8,186 nt of DNA. Source: Bacillota bacterium. Lineage in GTDB: Bacteria; Bacillota; Sulfobacillia; Sulfobacillales; Sulfobacillaceae. A program made the translations under genes and the position numbers. The stretch is taken from NCBI GenBank assembly GCA_021820675.1, contig JAKADI010000053.1:1-8186 (forward strand), written 5' to 3'. This document shows positions 1 to 5,968 of the stretch, piece by piece (positions within the stretch are counted from its first letter, which is position 1; each line of letters begins with the position of its first letter). The notes beneath the pieces are model-generated. The model had not been told where the DNA came from. It was given only the letters and a program-made list of their open reading frames with translations, and did not search any database.

Positions 1-610
1 CGCCACTTTGATTACGCAAAGTTATCTGAAATTGTTGATTGGTTATTTGGGAACGAAATGCCCACGGGGGTGGGGGGAAGGCGTTGCTCCCTCCTACGAG
101 ACCTAGCCTAGAATCGCAACGGTGATGAACGTCAATCCGGTAAACCATTTCCATCCACGGCGCTGCGCCCTTGCAGGCCATGCCATACAACCACTCCCCC
201 ACAGAGGGGGGAAGCTATCAACAGAGTCAGTGATATTGAGGTTTTGCCACCCATTGCATGTTCTCTCCCTGCATCCTTAGCATATCACAAATGGGCAGTG
301 GTGGCGTCGCGCGATGGTCAGTGGGGTGATGCCGTTGCTGCGTGGACGGATGCCCCACTATCTCCTCGGGCATGTAGAAATCGGACAGGCGGTTCCTGCT
401 GTTAGAGCGGAACATTATTTTCGAAAGAGTCTTGCGCTCATGGACTCGGCATCCGGGAGTGAGGACAAAGATCGTGCAGATCAGATTACTTGGGCTTTCG
501 GCGAGAGTTTATATCGCCAGTAACGCTTTACCGAAGCGTTGACTATATTCCGGAAATTGAGAGAAACTCGTCCGGATGATGCGACTGTGCAAAACGGGGA
601 GCGGAATACC
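1..610 (+). pseudogene. Decayed TPR-repeat protein gene, 5' end outside window
   Basis: This is read as one broken gene. Frame 1 runs from the window edge (RHFDYAKLSEIVDWLFGNEM...) to a TAG at 109-111, then stays open to about 400 and includes a TPR-helix-like stretch at about 284-354 (YHKWAVVASRDGQWGDAVAA, then WTDA). Around 345-356 the sensible reading moves to frame 2 (PHYLLGHVEIGQA..., AEHYFRKSLALM). That frame carries a textbook TPR unit at about 482-580 (WAFGESLYRQ, stop, RFTEALTIFRKLRETRPDD), with the TAA at 521-523 exactly where the usual Gly between the two helices would be. TPR proteins are protein-interaction scaffolds; no catalytic domain is visible, and the 5' piece is not recognised. 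The three lesions argue for a pseudogene rather than recoding, because the stops are TAG and TAA, not one recoded codon. Sequencing errors are an alternative. The 3' limit is approximate, since the likeness to TPR fades after about 592. Confidence 0.6.
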
Positions 611-1168
611 GCGACACAGCTGGTGAAGCAAGCGATTGCCCAGTGCGCTGGCAACTTCATTACAACATGGAGTCATGCGCTCATCGCTATCGACTCCGAT
701 AGTGTAGGAGGTCTCGAGGTCTCTATTTCCTTGAGTATCCGCACCAGACACGCGCAGCATTCCATGTTTTCAGCGCGCGTTGGAGTAGGCAACGGCTCCC
801 ATGGATAAAGCTAGGTGGGAACATGCTGAGTTCTTTGACGGTCCTTTATCGACAGGAGCACATCGAGATGCTGCCAGTCGGAGCCTGCCATCGACGACTC
901 CTGGGTTAGATGGGGGCTTTGTGCTGCTGTGCCTCGCAATTGTGACATCCAAGGTTCGCGGATGGCCACAGACGATTATTGGGCCGCATGCTACAAGTCG
1001 TGTTTGCGAACATCCAGTTCTTTTGATCTTATGTAAGGTTTTAATGGCTCTGTTGCCGCCTCCCGCCATGGAGACCTCTTTGTGATATTGACGCTGCAAG
1101 CAAGTCAAAATTCGTCTAGTGTCGCCGTCCTTTACGTGCGACCTATTCTCAAGTAGGAGTATGCGAAA
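611..1168. other. Gene-poor, apparently decayed sequence
   Basis: No convincing gene is seen on either strand. The longest open stretches (plus strand to 808 and 801-1085, minus strand 770-1108) lack recognisable domains, have compositions typical of chance ORFs, and overlap one another. Frame-2 sequence to 808 continues directly from the TPR remnant but no longer resembles it, so part of this may be its scrambled 3' portion. No transposase motif or terminal inverted repeats were recognised by eye. Confidence 0.45.
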
Positions 1169-1197
1169 AAGACAGCACCGAGCACCCTCGCTATAAT
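1169..1197 (+). promoter_or_regulatory. Candidate sigma-A promoter with no gene behind it
   Basis: AAGACA at 1169-1174 and a perfect TATAAT at 1192-1197 are separated by 17 bases. The expected start, near 1203-1204, coincides with the first base of a 7-bp inverted repeat (TAGATTA 1204-1210, TAATCTA 1222-1228). No ORF follows, and transcription would run toward the tRNA on the opposite strand. It may be a chance match or the relic of a lost gene. Confidence 0.3.
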
Positions 1198-1391
1198 GGT
1201 GTGTAGATTACGTCGGATCTCTAATCTAACAGTCTTGAGGATTTTCCTAGTGAGGTTGACTGCCGTCGTTATAAGGTGGTGACGTCCATTAGGGAACAAT
1301 AGTTGGAGAATCTGCCGGTCACACTTAGCTTTCCCAAATTGCACGTCGCAACGCATATTGTTGGTCCTAGCTGAACAAGCCTTGCAATAAC

Positions 1392-1468
1392 TGGTCGGAG
1401 AGACAGGATTTGAACCTGCGACCTCCTGCTCCCGAAGCAGGCGCGCTACCAAGCTGCGCTACTCCCCG
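1392..1468 (-). tRNA. tRNA-Pro (anticodon CGG)
   Basis: Read on the minus strand, this 77-base gene folds into a full cloverleaf. The acceptor is CGGGGAG pairing with CTCTCCG (one G-U), the D stem GCGC/GCGC, the anticodon stem CCTGC/GCAGG around loop TTCGGGA, the variable loop AGGTC, and the T arm GCAGG-TTCAAAT-CCTGT. Discriminator A is followed by a genomically encoded CCA at 1392-1394. The anticodon CGG (1432-1434) decodes CCG as proline, and the first acceptor pair C1-G72 agrees with prolyl tRNAs. It stands alone, with a consensus promoter 14 bases upstream and no clear intrinsic terminator downstream. The sequence on its 3' side (below 1391) is decayed, which is where elements integrating into tRNA genes usually sit. 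Confidence 0.96.
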
Positions 1469-1482
1469 ACGAATGCCTTGAT

Positions 1483-1512
1483 ATTATAGCCTCGGCCATA
1501 GCGTAATGTCAA
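1483..1512 (-). promoter_or_regulatory. Sigma-A promoter of tRNA-Pro
   Basis: On the minus strand TTGACA (1507-1512) and TATAAT (1483-1488) both match the consensus perfectly, with an 18-base spacer. The expected transcription start, near 1476, lies about 8 bases before the mature tRNA 5' end at 1468. Strong, near-consensus promoters like this are usual for stable RNA genes. Confidence 0.88.
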
Positions 1513-1707
1513 GACGGGCGGAAACGGGAAACGATGGGGGGCGTACCTCACTTTTGTGAAGAAATTCACGGCAGGCCATTTATGGAATGAAAATTTAGGG
1601 AGGTACGGCAAAGATTTTGGTGGGTCAATATCGAAGTAGTTCCTCAGAACGAAGGTCGCGAAACCATCGAAGGGTGATCCAGGCATTGCTGCAGTACTGT
1701 GGACACT

Positions 1708-1726
1708 CGTCACCGGATGGGTGACG
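1708..1726. repeat. Perfect 7-bp inverted repeat, 5-base spacer
   Basis: CGTCACC (1708-1714) and GGTGACG (1720-1726) are exact reverse complements around GGATG. It could be a regulator binding site or an RNA hairpin. No poly-T follows on either strand, which speaks against an intrinsic terminator. It lies just upstream of a weak promoter-like pair at 1742-1770. Confidence 0.45.
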
Positions 1727-1741
1727 GCAAGAGGTCGGCAA

Positions 1742-1770
1742 TTGACCTGTCTCCCTGTGGTTGTTTTGAT
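1742..1770 (+). promoter_or_regulatory. Weak candidate promoter before the short ORF
   Basis: TTGACC (1742-1747) and TTTGAT (1765-1770) are separated by 17 bases, matching the sigma-A consensus at 5 of 6 and 4 of 6 positions. It would drive the SD-led short ORF at 1824. The -10 match is poor, so this is tentative. Confidence 0.25.
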
Positions 1771-1823
1771 GAGGGGGTGTTTGCCCTATCCTGCCTTCTC
1801 GTTTGACATCAGGAGCGACCCGG

Positions 1824-1892
1824 ATGTTCAAGACATGGCTCCTTCAAGGTCTAACATGTCTTGCGGGGTGTTCATTACCAGATAGCGGCTGA
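1824..1892 (+). CDS. Short ORF resembling a lipoprotein signal peptide
   Basis: An ATG at 1824 follows AGGAG (1811-1815) at an ideal 8-base spacing and opens a 22-codon ORF ending in TGA at 1890-1892. The peptide MFKTWLLQGLTCLAGCSLPD (plus Ser-Gly) has a Lys at position 3, a hydrophobic core and an L-A-G-C lipobox with Cys at 16, followed by Ser. This is what a type II (lipoprotein) signal peptide looks like. It is far too short to be a normal lipoprotein. A shift of one base near 1888 gives 14 further codons (ADKIEIHPITMEPI) before a TAA at 1930. It may therefore be the stump of a decayed lipoprotein gene, a genuine micro-lipoprotein or leader peptide, or chance. The inverted repeat at 1829-1863 lies inside it. 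Confidence 0.3.
   Translation: MFKTWLLQGLTCLAGCSLPDSG
1829..1863. repeat. Perfect 9-bp inverted repeat, 17-base loop
   Basis: CAAGACATG (1829-1837) and CATGTCTTG (1855-1863) are exact reverse complements. The loop itself contains CCTT-C-AAGG. There is no T-run after either arm, so an operator or a leader-RNA hairpin is more likely than a terminator. It ends about 25 bases upstream of the first candidate promoter of the sugar operon. Confidence 0.5.
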
Positions 1893-1916
1893 CAAAATTG
1901 AGATACACCCGATAAC
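1889..1916 (+). promoter_or_regulatory. Candidate upstream promoter of the sugar operon
   Basis: CTGACA (1889-1894) and GATAAC (1911-1916) are separated by 16 bases, matching the sigma-A consensus at 5 of 6 and 4 of 6 positions. It would give a leader of roughly 70 bases before the thymidylyltransferase gene. Confidence 0.35.
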
Positions 1917-1937
1917 GATGGAACCCATTTAAAAACA

Positions 1938-1966
1938 TAGTCAAATACGGATGAGATGGATACAAT
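1938..1966 (+). promoter_or_regulatory. Candidate proximal promoter of the sugar operon
   Basis: TAGTCA (1938-1943) and TACAAT (1961-1966) are 17 bases apart, matching the consensus at 4 of 6 and 5 of 6 positions. The start would fall near 1973, leaving a short leader that contains the GAAGGAG ribosome binding site at 1982-1988. If used, it excludes an alternative upstream ATG at 1956, which would lie before the transcript start. Confidence 0.4.
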
Positions 1967-1994
1967 AACAGTGTATTTCACGAAGGAGTCGATG

Positions 1995-3059
1995 ATGAAA
2001 CTCAAAGGACTATTGTTGGCTGGCGGAACGGGCAGTCGTTTGCGTCCGTTAACTTATACCGGGGCTAAGCAGCTTATTCCCATCGCCAATCGGCCCATTT
2101 TGCATTATGCCGTCGAGGGTATGGTACAAACGGGTATTACCGATATCGGAGTTATAGTCGGTGAAACGGGTCCCGCTATCCGTGAAAGCCTGGGAGATGG
2201 TGGTCAATTTGGCTGTCAATTTACCTATATTCCCCAAAACGCGCCCTTAGGCTTGGCTCATGCCGTGAAAACGGCCTCGGCATTTTTGGCGGATACGCCT
2301 TTTTTGATGTTTTTGGGGGATAATTTGCTGCGCAGTGGATTGAAGACACTTGTTGACCGATTTATTTCGGGGCAATATGCTGCGTCGATCTTGTTAACCG
2401 CTGTCGATGATCCCCGGCAGTTTGGAGTAGCCGTCGTGGAAGACGGGCGAGTGACGCGTTTGGTGGAGAAGCCGCAGAATCCCCCTTCTCATTGGGCATT
2501 GGTGGGAGCCTATTGTTTCCAGCCTGAAATCCATCAGGCGATTATGGATTTGAACCCATCTTGGCGGGGGGAATACGAAATCACGGACGCTATTCAAGTA
2601 TTAATTGATCGGCAACGCGTGGTGGACGCGACATTTGTCGACGGATGGTGGAAAGATACGGGGCGCCCCGAAGACGTCATCGAGGCCAATCGTCTAATTC
2701 TCGAGGATTTGACTCCAAAGATGCAAGGCATTTTGGACGAAAGTGAAGTAGTGGGGCGGGTTTCCCTTGGGGTGGGCACCCATATTGAACATAGCATTGT
2801 CCGGGGCCCCGTCGTCATCGGCGACGGAGTCCAGATTCGGAATAGTTATATTGGACCATACACTAGCGTTGGCAACGGGGTCTTGATTGAGGAAACCGAA
2901 ATCGAAAACAGCGTTGTCTTACCCGATAGTATTATTCGTGGCGTTGCAGAACGTATTGACCAGTCATTAATTGGGCGGGGCGTGAAGGTTCAGGGACGGG
3001 TGGAACGGCCAAAGGCGATGCGGTTGGTATTAGGTGATCACAGTCGTGTCGACTTATAA
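1995..3059 (+). CDS. rfbA: Glucose-1-phosphate thymidylyltransferase, long form
   Basis: This cytoplasmic enzyme joins glucose-1-phosphate and dTTP to give dTDP-glucose and pyrophosphate, the first step to dTDP-deoxysugars. The 354-residue protein has an N-terminal nucleotidyltransferase domain with LLLAGGTGSRLRPLT (6-20), the GDN metal-site motif (108-110), VEKP (157-160) and WWKDTG (218-223). From about 250 to 335 come left-handed beta-helix hexapeptide repeats (GDGVQI, GPYTSVGNG). That tail and the KQLIPIANRP segment mark the long form seen in archaea and in StrD-type antibiotic-sugar clusters, rather than the short (about 290-residue) allosteric RmlA. The start at 1995 is chosen because AGGAG (1984-1988) lies 6 bases upstream; ATG 1992 is possible, and ATG 1956 would add residues with no good SD. 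It is first in the operon, 10 bases before the epimerase gene. Confidence 0.93.
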   Translation: MKLKGLLLAGGTGSRLRPLTYTGAKQLIPIANRPILHYAVEGMVQTGITDIGVIVGETGPAIRESLGDGGQFGCQFTYIPQNAPLGLAHAVKTASAFLADTPFLMFLGDNLLRSGLKTLVDRFISGQYAASILLTAVDDPRQFGVAVVEDGRVTRLVEKPQNPPSHWALVGAYCFQPEIHQAIMDLNPSWRGEYEITDAIQVLIDRQRVVDATFVDGWWKDTGRPEDVIEANRLILEDLTPKMQGILDESEVVGRVSLGVGTHIEHSIVRGPVVIGDGVQIRNSYIGPYTSVGNGVLIEETEIENSVVLPDSIIRGVAERIDQSLIGRGVKVQGRVERPKAMRLVLGDHSRVDL

Positions 3060-3064
3060 GGAGG
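3058..3064 (+). promoter_or_regulatory. Strong ribosome binding site overlapping the rfbA stop
   Basis: AAGGAGG uses the last two bases of the rfbA TAA stop and lies 5 bases before ATG 3070. It fixes the epimerase start at 3070, rather than the in-frame ATG at 3034 inside rfbA, and suggests coupled translation of the two genes. Confidence 0.85.
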
Positions 3065-3069
3065 GTATC

Positions 3070-3540
3070 ATGAGTACATGGGGAACGATTGAAGGGGTAC
3101 GAATCAAGGAGTTGGTGCGTCACCCTGATGATCGCGGGTTTTTTCAAGAGATTTTACGAGATGATGACGGTTTATTGCGGAATTTTGGTCAAGCCTCCTT
3201 ATCCATGAGTTACCCAGGGGTCATTAAAGCCTTCCATTACCACGAGCGTCAAGATGATCTCTGGTTCTTTCCGGTTGGCTCGGCCCAAGTGGTCTTATAT
3301 GATGGACGGCAGGATTCGCCAACATTTGGTGTAACCCAGGTCCTCTACCCAGGAGAGGACAATCCCCTGCTGATAGTGATTCCCGTTGGCGTGGTGCATG
3401 GGTACCGGGTTTTGGGGAATAGACCGTTAATGATCGTGTACTTTACCACCGAGTCCTATAATCCTGCGCAACCCGACGAACGGCGCTTGGCATGGAATGA
3501 CGAGACCATCGGCTTTGACTGGACGACTCAATATCGATAA
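3070..3540 (+). CDS. RmlC-like dTDP-4-dehydro-6-deoxyglucose epimerase (cupin)
   Basis: The 156-residue cytoplasmic protein belongs to the dTDP-4-dehydrorhamnose 3,5-epimerase (RmlC) cupin family, which epimerises the 4-keto sugar made by the dehydratase encoded next. Family landmarks are present: DRGFFQE (21-27), VIKAFHYH (51-58) with His56 at the catalytic-base position, SPTFG (83-87), IPVGVVHGY (104-112), Y130 of the YxP motif, and WND (142-144) before the terminal IGFDW. It departs from classical RmlC in several ways. RGLH is replaced by KAFH, the residue after the HY pair is His not Gln, and the KLVRV stretch carrying the active-site Lys reads DLWFF. It is also shorter than the usual 180 or so residues. 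The sugar-nucleotide context supports an epimerase, but the exact reaction (3,5-, 3- or 5-epimerisation, or keto-isomerisation) cannot be read from sequence. The strong SD at 3058-3064 sets the start. Confidence 0.82.
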   Translation: MSTWGTIEGVRIKELVRHPDDRGFFQEILRDDDGLLRNFGQASLSMSYPGVIKAFHYHERQDDLWFFPVGSAQVVLYDGRQDSPTFGVTQVLYPGEDNPLLIVIPVGVVHGYRVLGNRPLMIVYFTTESYNPAQPDERRLAWNDETIGFDWTTQYR

Positions 3541-3557
3541 GGGAAGAAGAGAATCCT

Positions 3558-4589
3558 ATGCGTGTCATGATTACCGGAGGTCTCGGATTTATCGGATCGC
3601 AAATGATTCGATTTCTACTCGATACTATCTCCGATATTCAGATTATTAATGTGGATGCCTTAACATATGCCGGCAACTTGGCGAACTTACAGGACTACGA
3701 GCATGATCCGCGGTATCGATGGGTACACGCTGCTATCGGGGATAAGGCACAGATCGAACCGGTGATGTCCGAGGGAGCAATCGATTTGATCATGAATTTT
3801 GCGGCTGAGTCTCACGTTGACCGTTCCATTTACTCAGGGGCGCCTTTTGTGGCAACTAATGTCTTGGGGGCAGAGATATTAGTGGAATTAGCGCGAGCAT
3901 ATCGTGTTCCACGATTTCTTCAAGTGTCTACGGACGAAGTATATGGATCGCTTGGAACGGAAGGCCTGTTTTCGGAAACGTCCCCCTTAAATCCGAATAG
4001 CCCCTATTCTGCGAGCAAGGCCGCCGCCGACCTATTAATCTTAGCGGCTTTTCGCACCCATGGCCAGGATGTTGTCATTACGCGCTGCTCGAACAACTAT
4101 GGGCCTTATCAATTCCCCGAAAAACTGATTCCGTTATTCATAACCAACGGATTGGAAGGAAGATCCTGGCCGTTATACGGGGACGGGCAAAATGTGCGGG
4201 ACTGGCTTCATGTTACCGACCATGTTCGGGCCTTGTGGGAAGTAGCGCAGCACGGAAAACCGGGACAAGTCTATAATATTGGGGGTCACAACGAGAAATC
4301 CAACCGTGAAGTGGCGGAAAGCCTGGCAGATATTTTGCAGCTGCCATACGATGTGATTACCCCTGTTCCCGACCGTCTGGGGCATGATAGGCGGTATGCC
4401 ATTGATGCTCAAAAAATTACCAAGGAATTAGGATGGCAGTCACAAACAACTTGGGAGCAAGGATTGCGTGAAACGGTTCAATGGTACCGAGACCATGAAT
4501 CCTGGTGGAAAGCCATTAAGTCGGGAGCTTATCGCGAATACTATGAAAAACAATATGGGCCATCGCGAAAGGATTCACCTGAGGCATGA
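3558..4589 (+). CDS. rfbB: dTDP-glucose 4,6-dehydratase
   Basis: This NAD-dependent short-chain dehydrogenase converts dTDP-glucose to dTDP-4-dehydro-6-deoxyglucose, the branch point for rhamnose and other 6-deoxysugars. The 343-residue length is typical of RmlB. The Rossmann glycine motif GGLGFIG is at 7-13 and the DALTYAGNLANL segment at 33-44. The catalytic set follows: VSTDEVYG with Thr125-Asp126-Glu127, and Tyr150-x3-Lys154 in YSASK. Substrate-binding NNYGPYQFPEKLIPL (179-193) and PDRLGHDRRYAID (271-283) are textbook. The start at 3558 has only a modest purine-rich SD (GAAGAAGAGA), 17 bases after the epimerase gene. The stop overlaps the murT start as ATGA. With the two preceding genes it forms an A-C-B order; the D gene (reductase) for dTDP-L-rhamnose is not in the window. 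Confidence 0.95.
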   Translation: MRVMITGGLGFIGSQMIRFLLDTISDIQIINVDALTYAGNLANLQDYEHDPRYRWVHAAIGDKAQIEPVMSEGAIDLIMNFAAESHVDRSIYSGAPFVATNVLGAEILVELARAYRVPRFLQVSTDEVYGSLGTEGLFSETSPLNPNSPYSASKAAADLLILAAFRTHGQDVVITRCSNNYGPYQFPEKLIPLFITNGLEGRSWPLYGDGQNVRDWLHVTDHVRALWEVAQHGKPGQVYNIGGHNEKSNREVAESLADILQLPYDVITPVPDRLGHDRRYAIDAQKITKELGWQSQTTWEQGLRETVQWYRDHESWWKAIKSGAYREYYEKQYGPSRKDSPEA

Positions 4590-5959
4590 AGTTTTTTTGG
4601 GCCGTATGGATAGCACGGATCGTAGGTTGGGTGAGTCGGCTCAGTGGGCGCGGAGGGAGTTCCCTGCCAGGACTGGTTGCACGTCGTATCGACCCGAACG
4701 TGTTCCGCCGCATTTCTCAGCGGATTCCGCGCGGAGTGATTTTGCTGACTGGCACCAATGGGAAAACCACTACGGCGGCGATTGCCAGTCATTTACTTCG
4801 ACAAAGCGGGTTAAAGGTAATTCATAACCGCGCTGGGGCAAATTTGATTTTAGGGTTGACCGCTACCATGATTCAAGCCAGCCGGTGGCGGTTGTACCCT
4901 CCTCATGATCTAGCGCTATTGGAGACGGATGAAGCAACCATGCCCAAGGCCGCGCATGAGGGCCGCCCACGCGTGATTGTTGTCACCAATTTTTTTCGTG
5001 ACCAACTCGACCGTTATGGCGAATTGTCAACGACAGTGAATTTTGTCAAAAATGGGATTAGCTCTTTAGATCCGGATGGATGGCTCATTCTCAACGCCGA
5101 TGATCCCCAGGTGGCTTATCTCGGGCAATCGTGGACTCGAGTGATTTATTTTGGTGCCGATTTATCGGCCTACCCCACGCCAGCAGGCCACCAGGACGTT
5201 GCGGACGCCCGATTTTGCCCGCGTTGCGGATCAGAGCTCATGTATAGCCGTCAATACTACGCGCATTTGGGAGATTACCGATGCCCATCGTGCCGATACC
5301 AACGGCCGCTTCCTGATGTGCTATTGGTAGATTGGCCAAAAACGAAGGGGGCATTGCGGATTGATTACCGAGGCGAACAGATTCGTGTGCCGAACCGCCT
5401 GCCAGGACTCTATAATGCATATAATGTGATGGCGGCTATGGCCATTGCTCTATTGTATGAGGTTGAACTGAAGAGTTTGGTGGCGTCTTTGAGTGCATTT
5501 CGCCCAGCTTTTGGCCGCATGGAGGAAATATTTCTTGATGACCATCAGTTGTGGCTAGCACTCGTCAAGAATCCTGTTGGGTTTAATCAGGTATTGAACA
5601 CTATTGCCGAGGATGAGGGAACGGCGAAAAATCTTCTTTTTATCATTAATGACCGGTATGCAGATGGTCAAGACGTATCATGGCTATGGGATGTCGATTT
5701 TGAGAACTTTGTTAACTCCGATTGGCGAGTTTGGATTAGCGGTATACGCGCAAGAGATATGGCAGTGCGGCTGTTATATGCGGGCCTTAGCCCCGAGGTG
5801 ATCCATGTTATCAAGAAACCTGATGTAGCTCTTCGGGACATGATGGATCAGACTGCGACCAATCAGGCCAACTATGTGCTGCCGACGTATACTGCGTTGT
5901 TGGATATTCGTCAGTACCTAACGGATAGAGGTTATACGCGGCACTTTCGGGAAGGGTAG
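4586..5959 (+). CDS. murT: MurT, lipid II isoglutaminyl synthase ligase subunit
   Basis: MurT is a Mur-ligase relative that, with the glutaminase GatD, amidates the alpha-carboxyl of D-glutamate in lipid II at the inner face of the membrane, giving D-isoglutamine in Gram-positive peptidoglycan. The 457-residue protein shows an N-terminal hydrophobic, probably membrane-facing segment (1-20), the family opening GRGGSSLPGL (21-30), the ATP-binding loop GTNGKTT (56-62) and the Mur-ligase core with TNFFRDQLDRYGE (134-146). A zinc ribbon (Cys211, Cys214, Cys233, Cys236) inserted in the middle domain is diagnostic for MurT. The C-terminal DUF1727 domain carries KNPVGFNQ (328-335) and DRYADGQDVSWLWDVDFE (356-373), which holds the conserved acidic residues. 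The start overlaps the dehydratase stop by 4 bases and has no strong SD of its own, implying translational coupling. GatD is usually encoded next door; here selB follows instead. Confidence 0.94.
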   Translation: MKFFWAVWIARIVGWVSRLSGRGGSSLPGLVARRIDPNVFRRISQRIPRGVILLTGTNGKTTTAAIASHLLRQSGLKVIHNRAGANLILGLTATMIQASRWRLYPPHDLALLETDEATMPKAAHEGRPRVIVVTNFFRDQLDRYGELSTTVNFVKNGISSLDPDGWLILNADDPQVAYLGQSWTRVIYFGADLSAYPTPAGHQDVADARFCPRCGSELMYSRQYYAHLGDYRCPSCRYQRPLPDVLLVDWPKTKGALRIDYRGEQIRVPNRLPGLYNAYNVMAAMAIALLYEVELKSLVASLSAFRPAFGRMEEIFLDDHQLWLALVKNPVGFNQVLNTIAEDEGTAKNLLFIINDRYADGQDVSWLWDVDFENFVNSDWRVWISGIRARDMAVRLLYAGLSPEVIHVIKKPDVALRDMMDQTATNQANYVLPTYTALLDIRQYLTDRGYTRHFREG

Positions 5960-5968
5960 GATTGTTAC

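Larger units (their letters stand above)
1513..1823. other. Non-coding stretch between the tRNA and the sugar operon
   Basis: No gene is supported here on either strand; the two minus-strand open stretches (1459-1713 and 1625-1831) have no recognisable domains. The region holds small inverted repeats, the best being CGTCACC/GGTGACG at 1708-1726, plus AGGTC/GACCT at 1732-1748 and GTGAA/TTCAC at 1556-1569. None is followed by a T-run on either strand, so they are not ordinary intrinsic terminators. Confidence 0.5.

Noticed and set aside
195..212. TCCCCC/GGGGGA hairpin as a terminator
   Set aside because: It has a 6-bp stem with no following T-run and lies inside the pseudogene frame; it is probably just a homopolymer coincidence.
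109..523. Stop-codon recoding in the TPR gene, given that the genome encodes SelB
   Set aside because: The stops are TAG and TAA, not TGA, and a frame change is also needed, so decay is simpler.
866..905. Partial likeness to the tRNA 3' end (CAGTCGGAG and a later CTCCTG) as an att repeat
   Set aside because: The matches are short, interrupted and unequally spaced, no better than chance.
801..1085. Plus-strand 94-codon ORF
   Set aside because: There is no recognisable domain or SD, and it lies in decayed sequence. A neighbouring frame reads no better.
770..1108. Minus-strand 112-codon ORF with an SD-like AAAGAGG before an internal ATG
   Set aside because: It has low-complexity chance composition, no domain, and overlaps equally unconvincing plus-strand frames.
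1132..1452. Minus-strand 106-codon ORF overlapping the tRNA
   Set aside because: Its first 22 codons translate the tRNA itself, giving the common artefact [10 protein letters not shown]. The rest shows no recognisable domain.
1956..1994. Upstream start for the thymidylyltransferase
   Set aside because: The extra 13 residues lie between the promoter -10 box and the SD. The family N-terminus begins MKxKGLLLAGG, and AGGAG is correctly spaced for 1995.
1..1994. tRNA-Sec (selC) or CRISPR array
   Set aside because: Only one T-arm-like sequence occurs (the proline tRNA) and there are no regularly spaced repeats.
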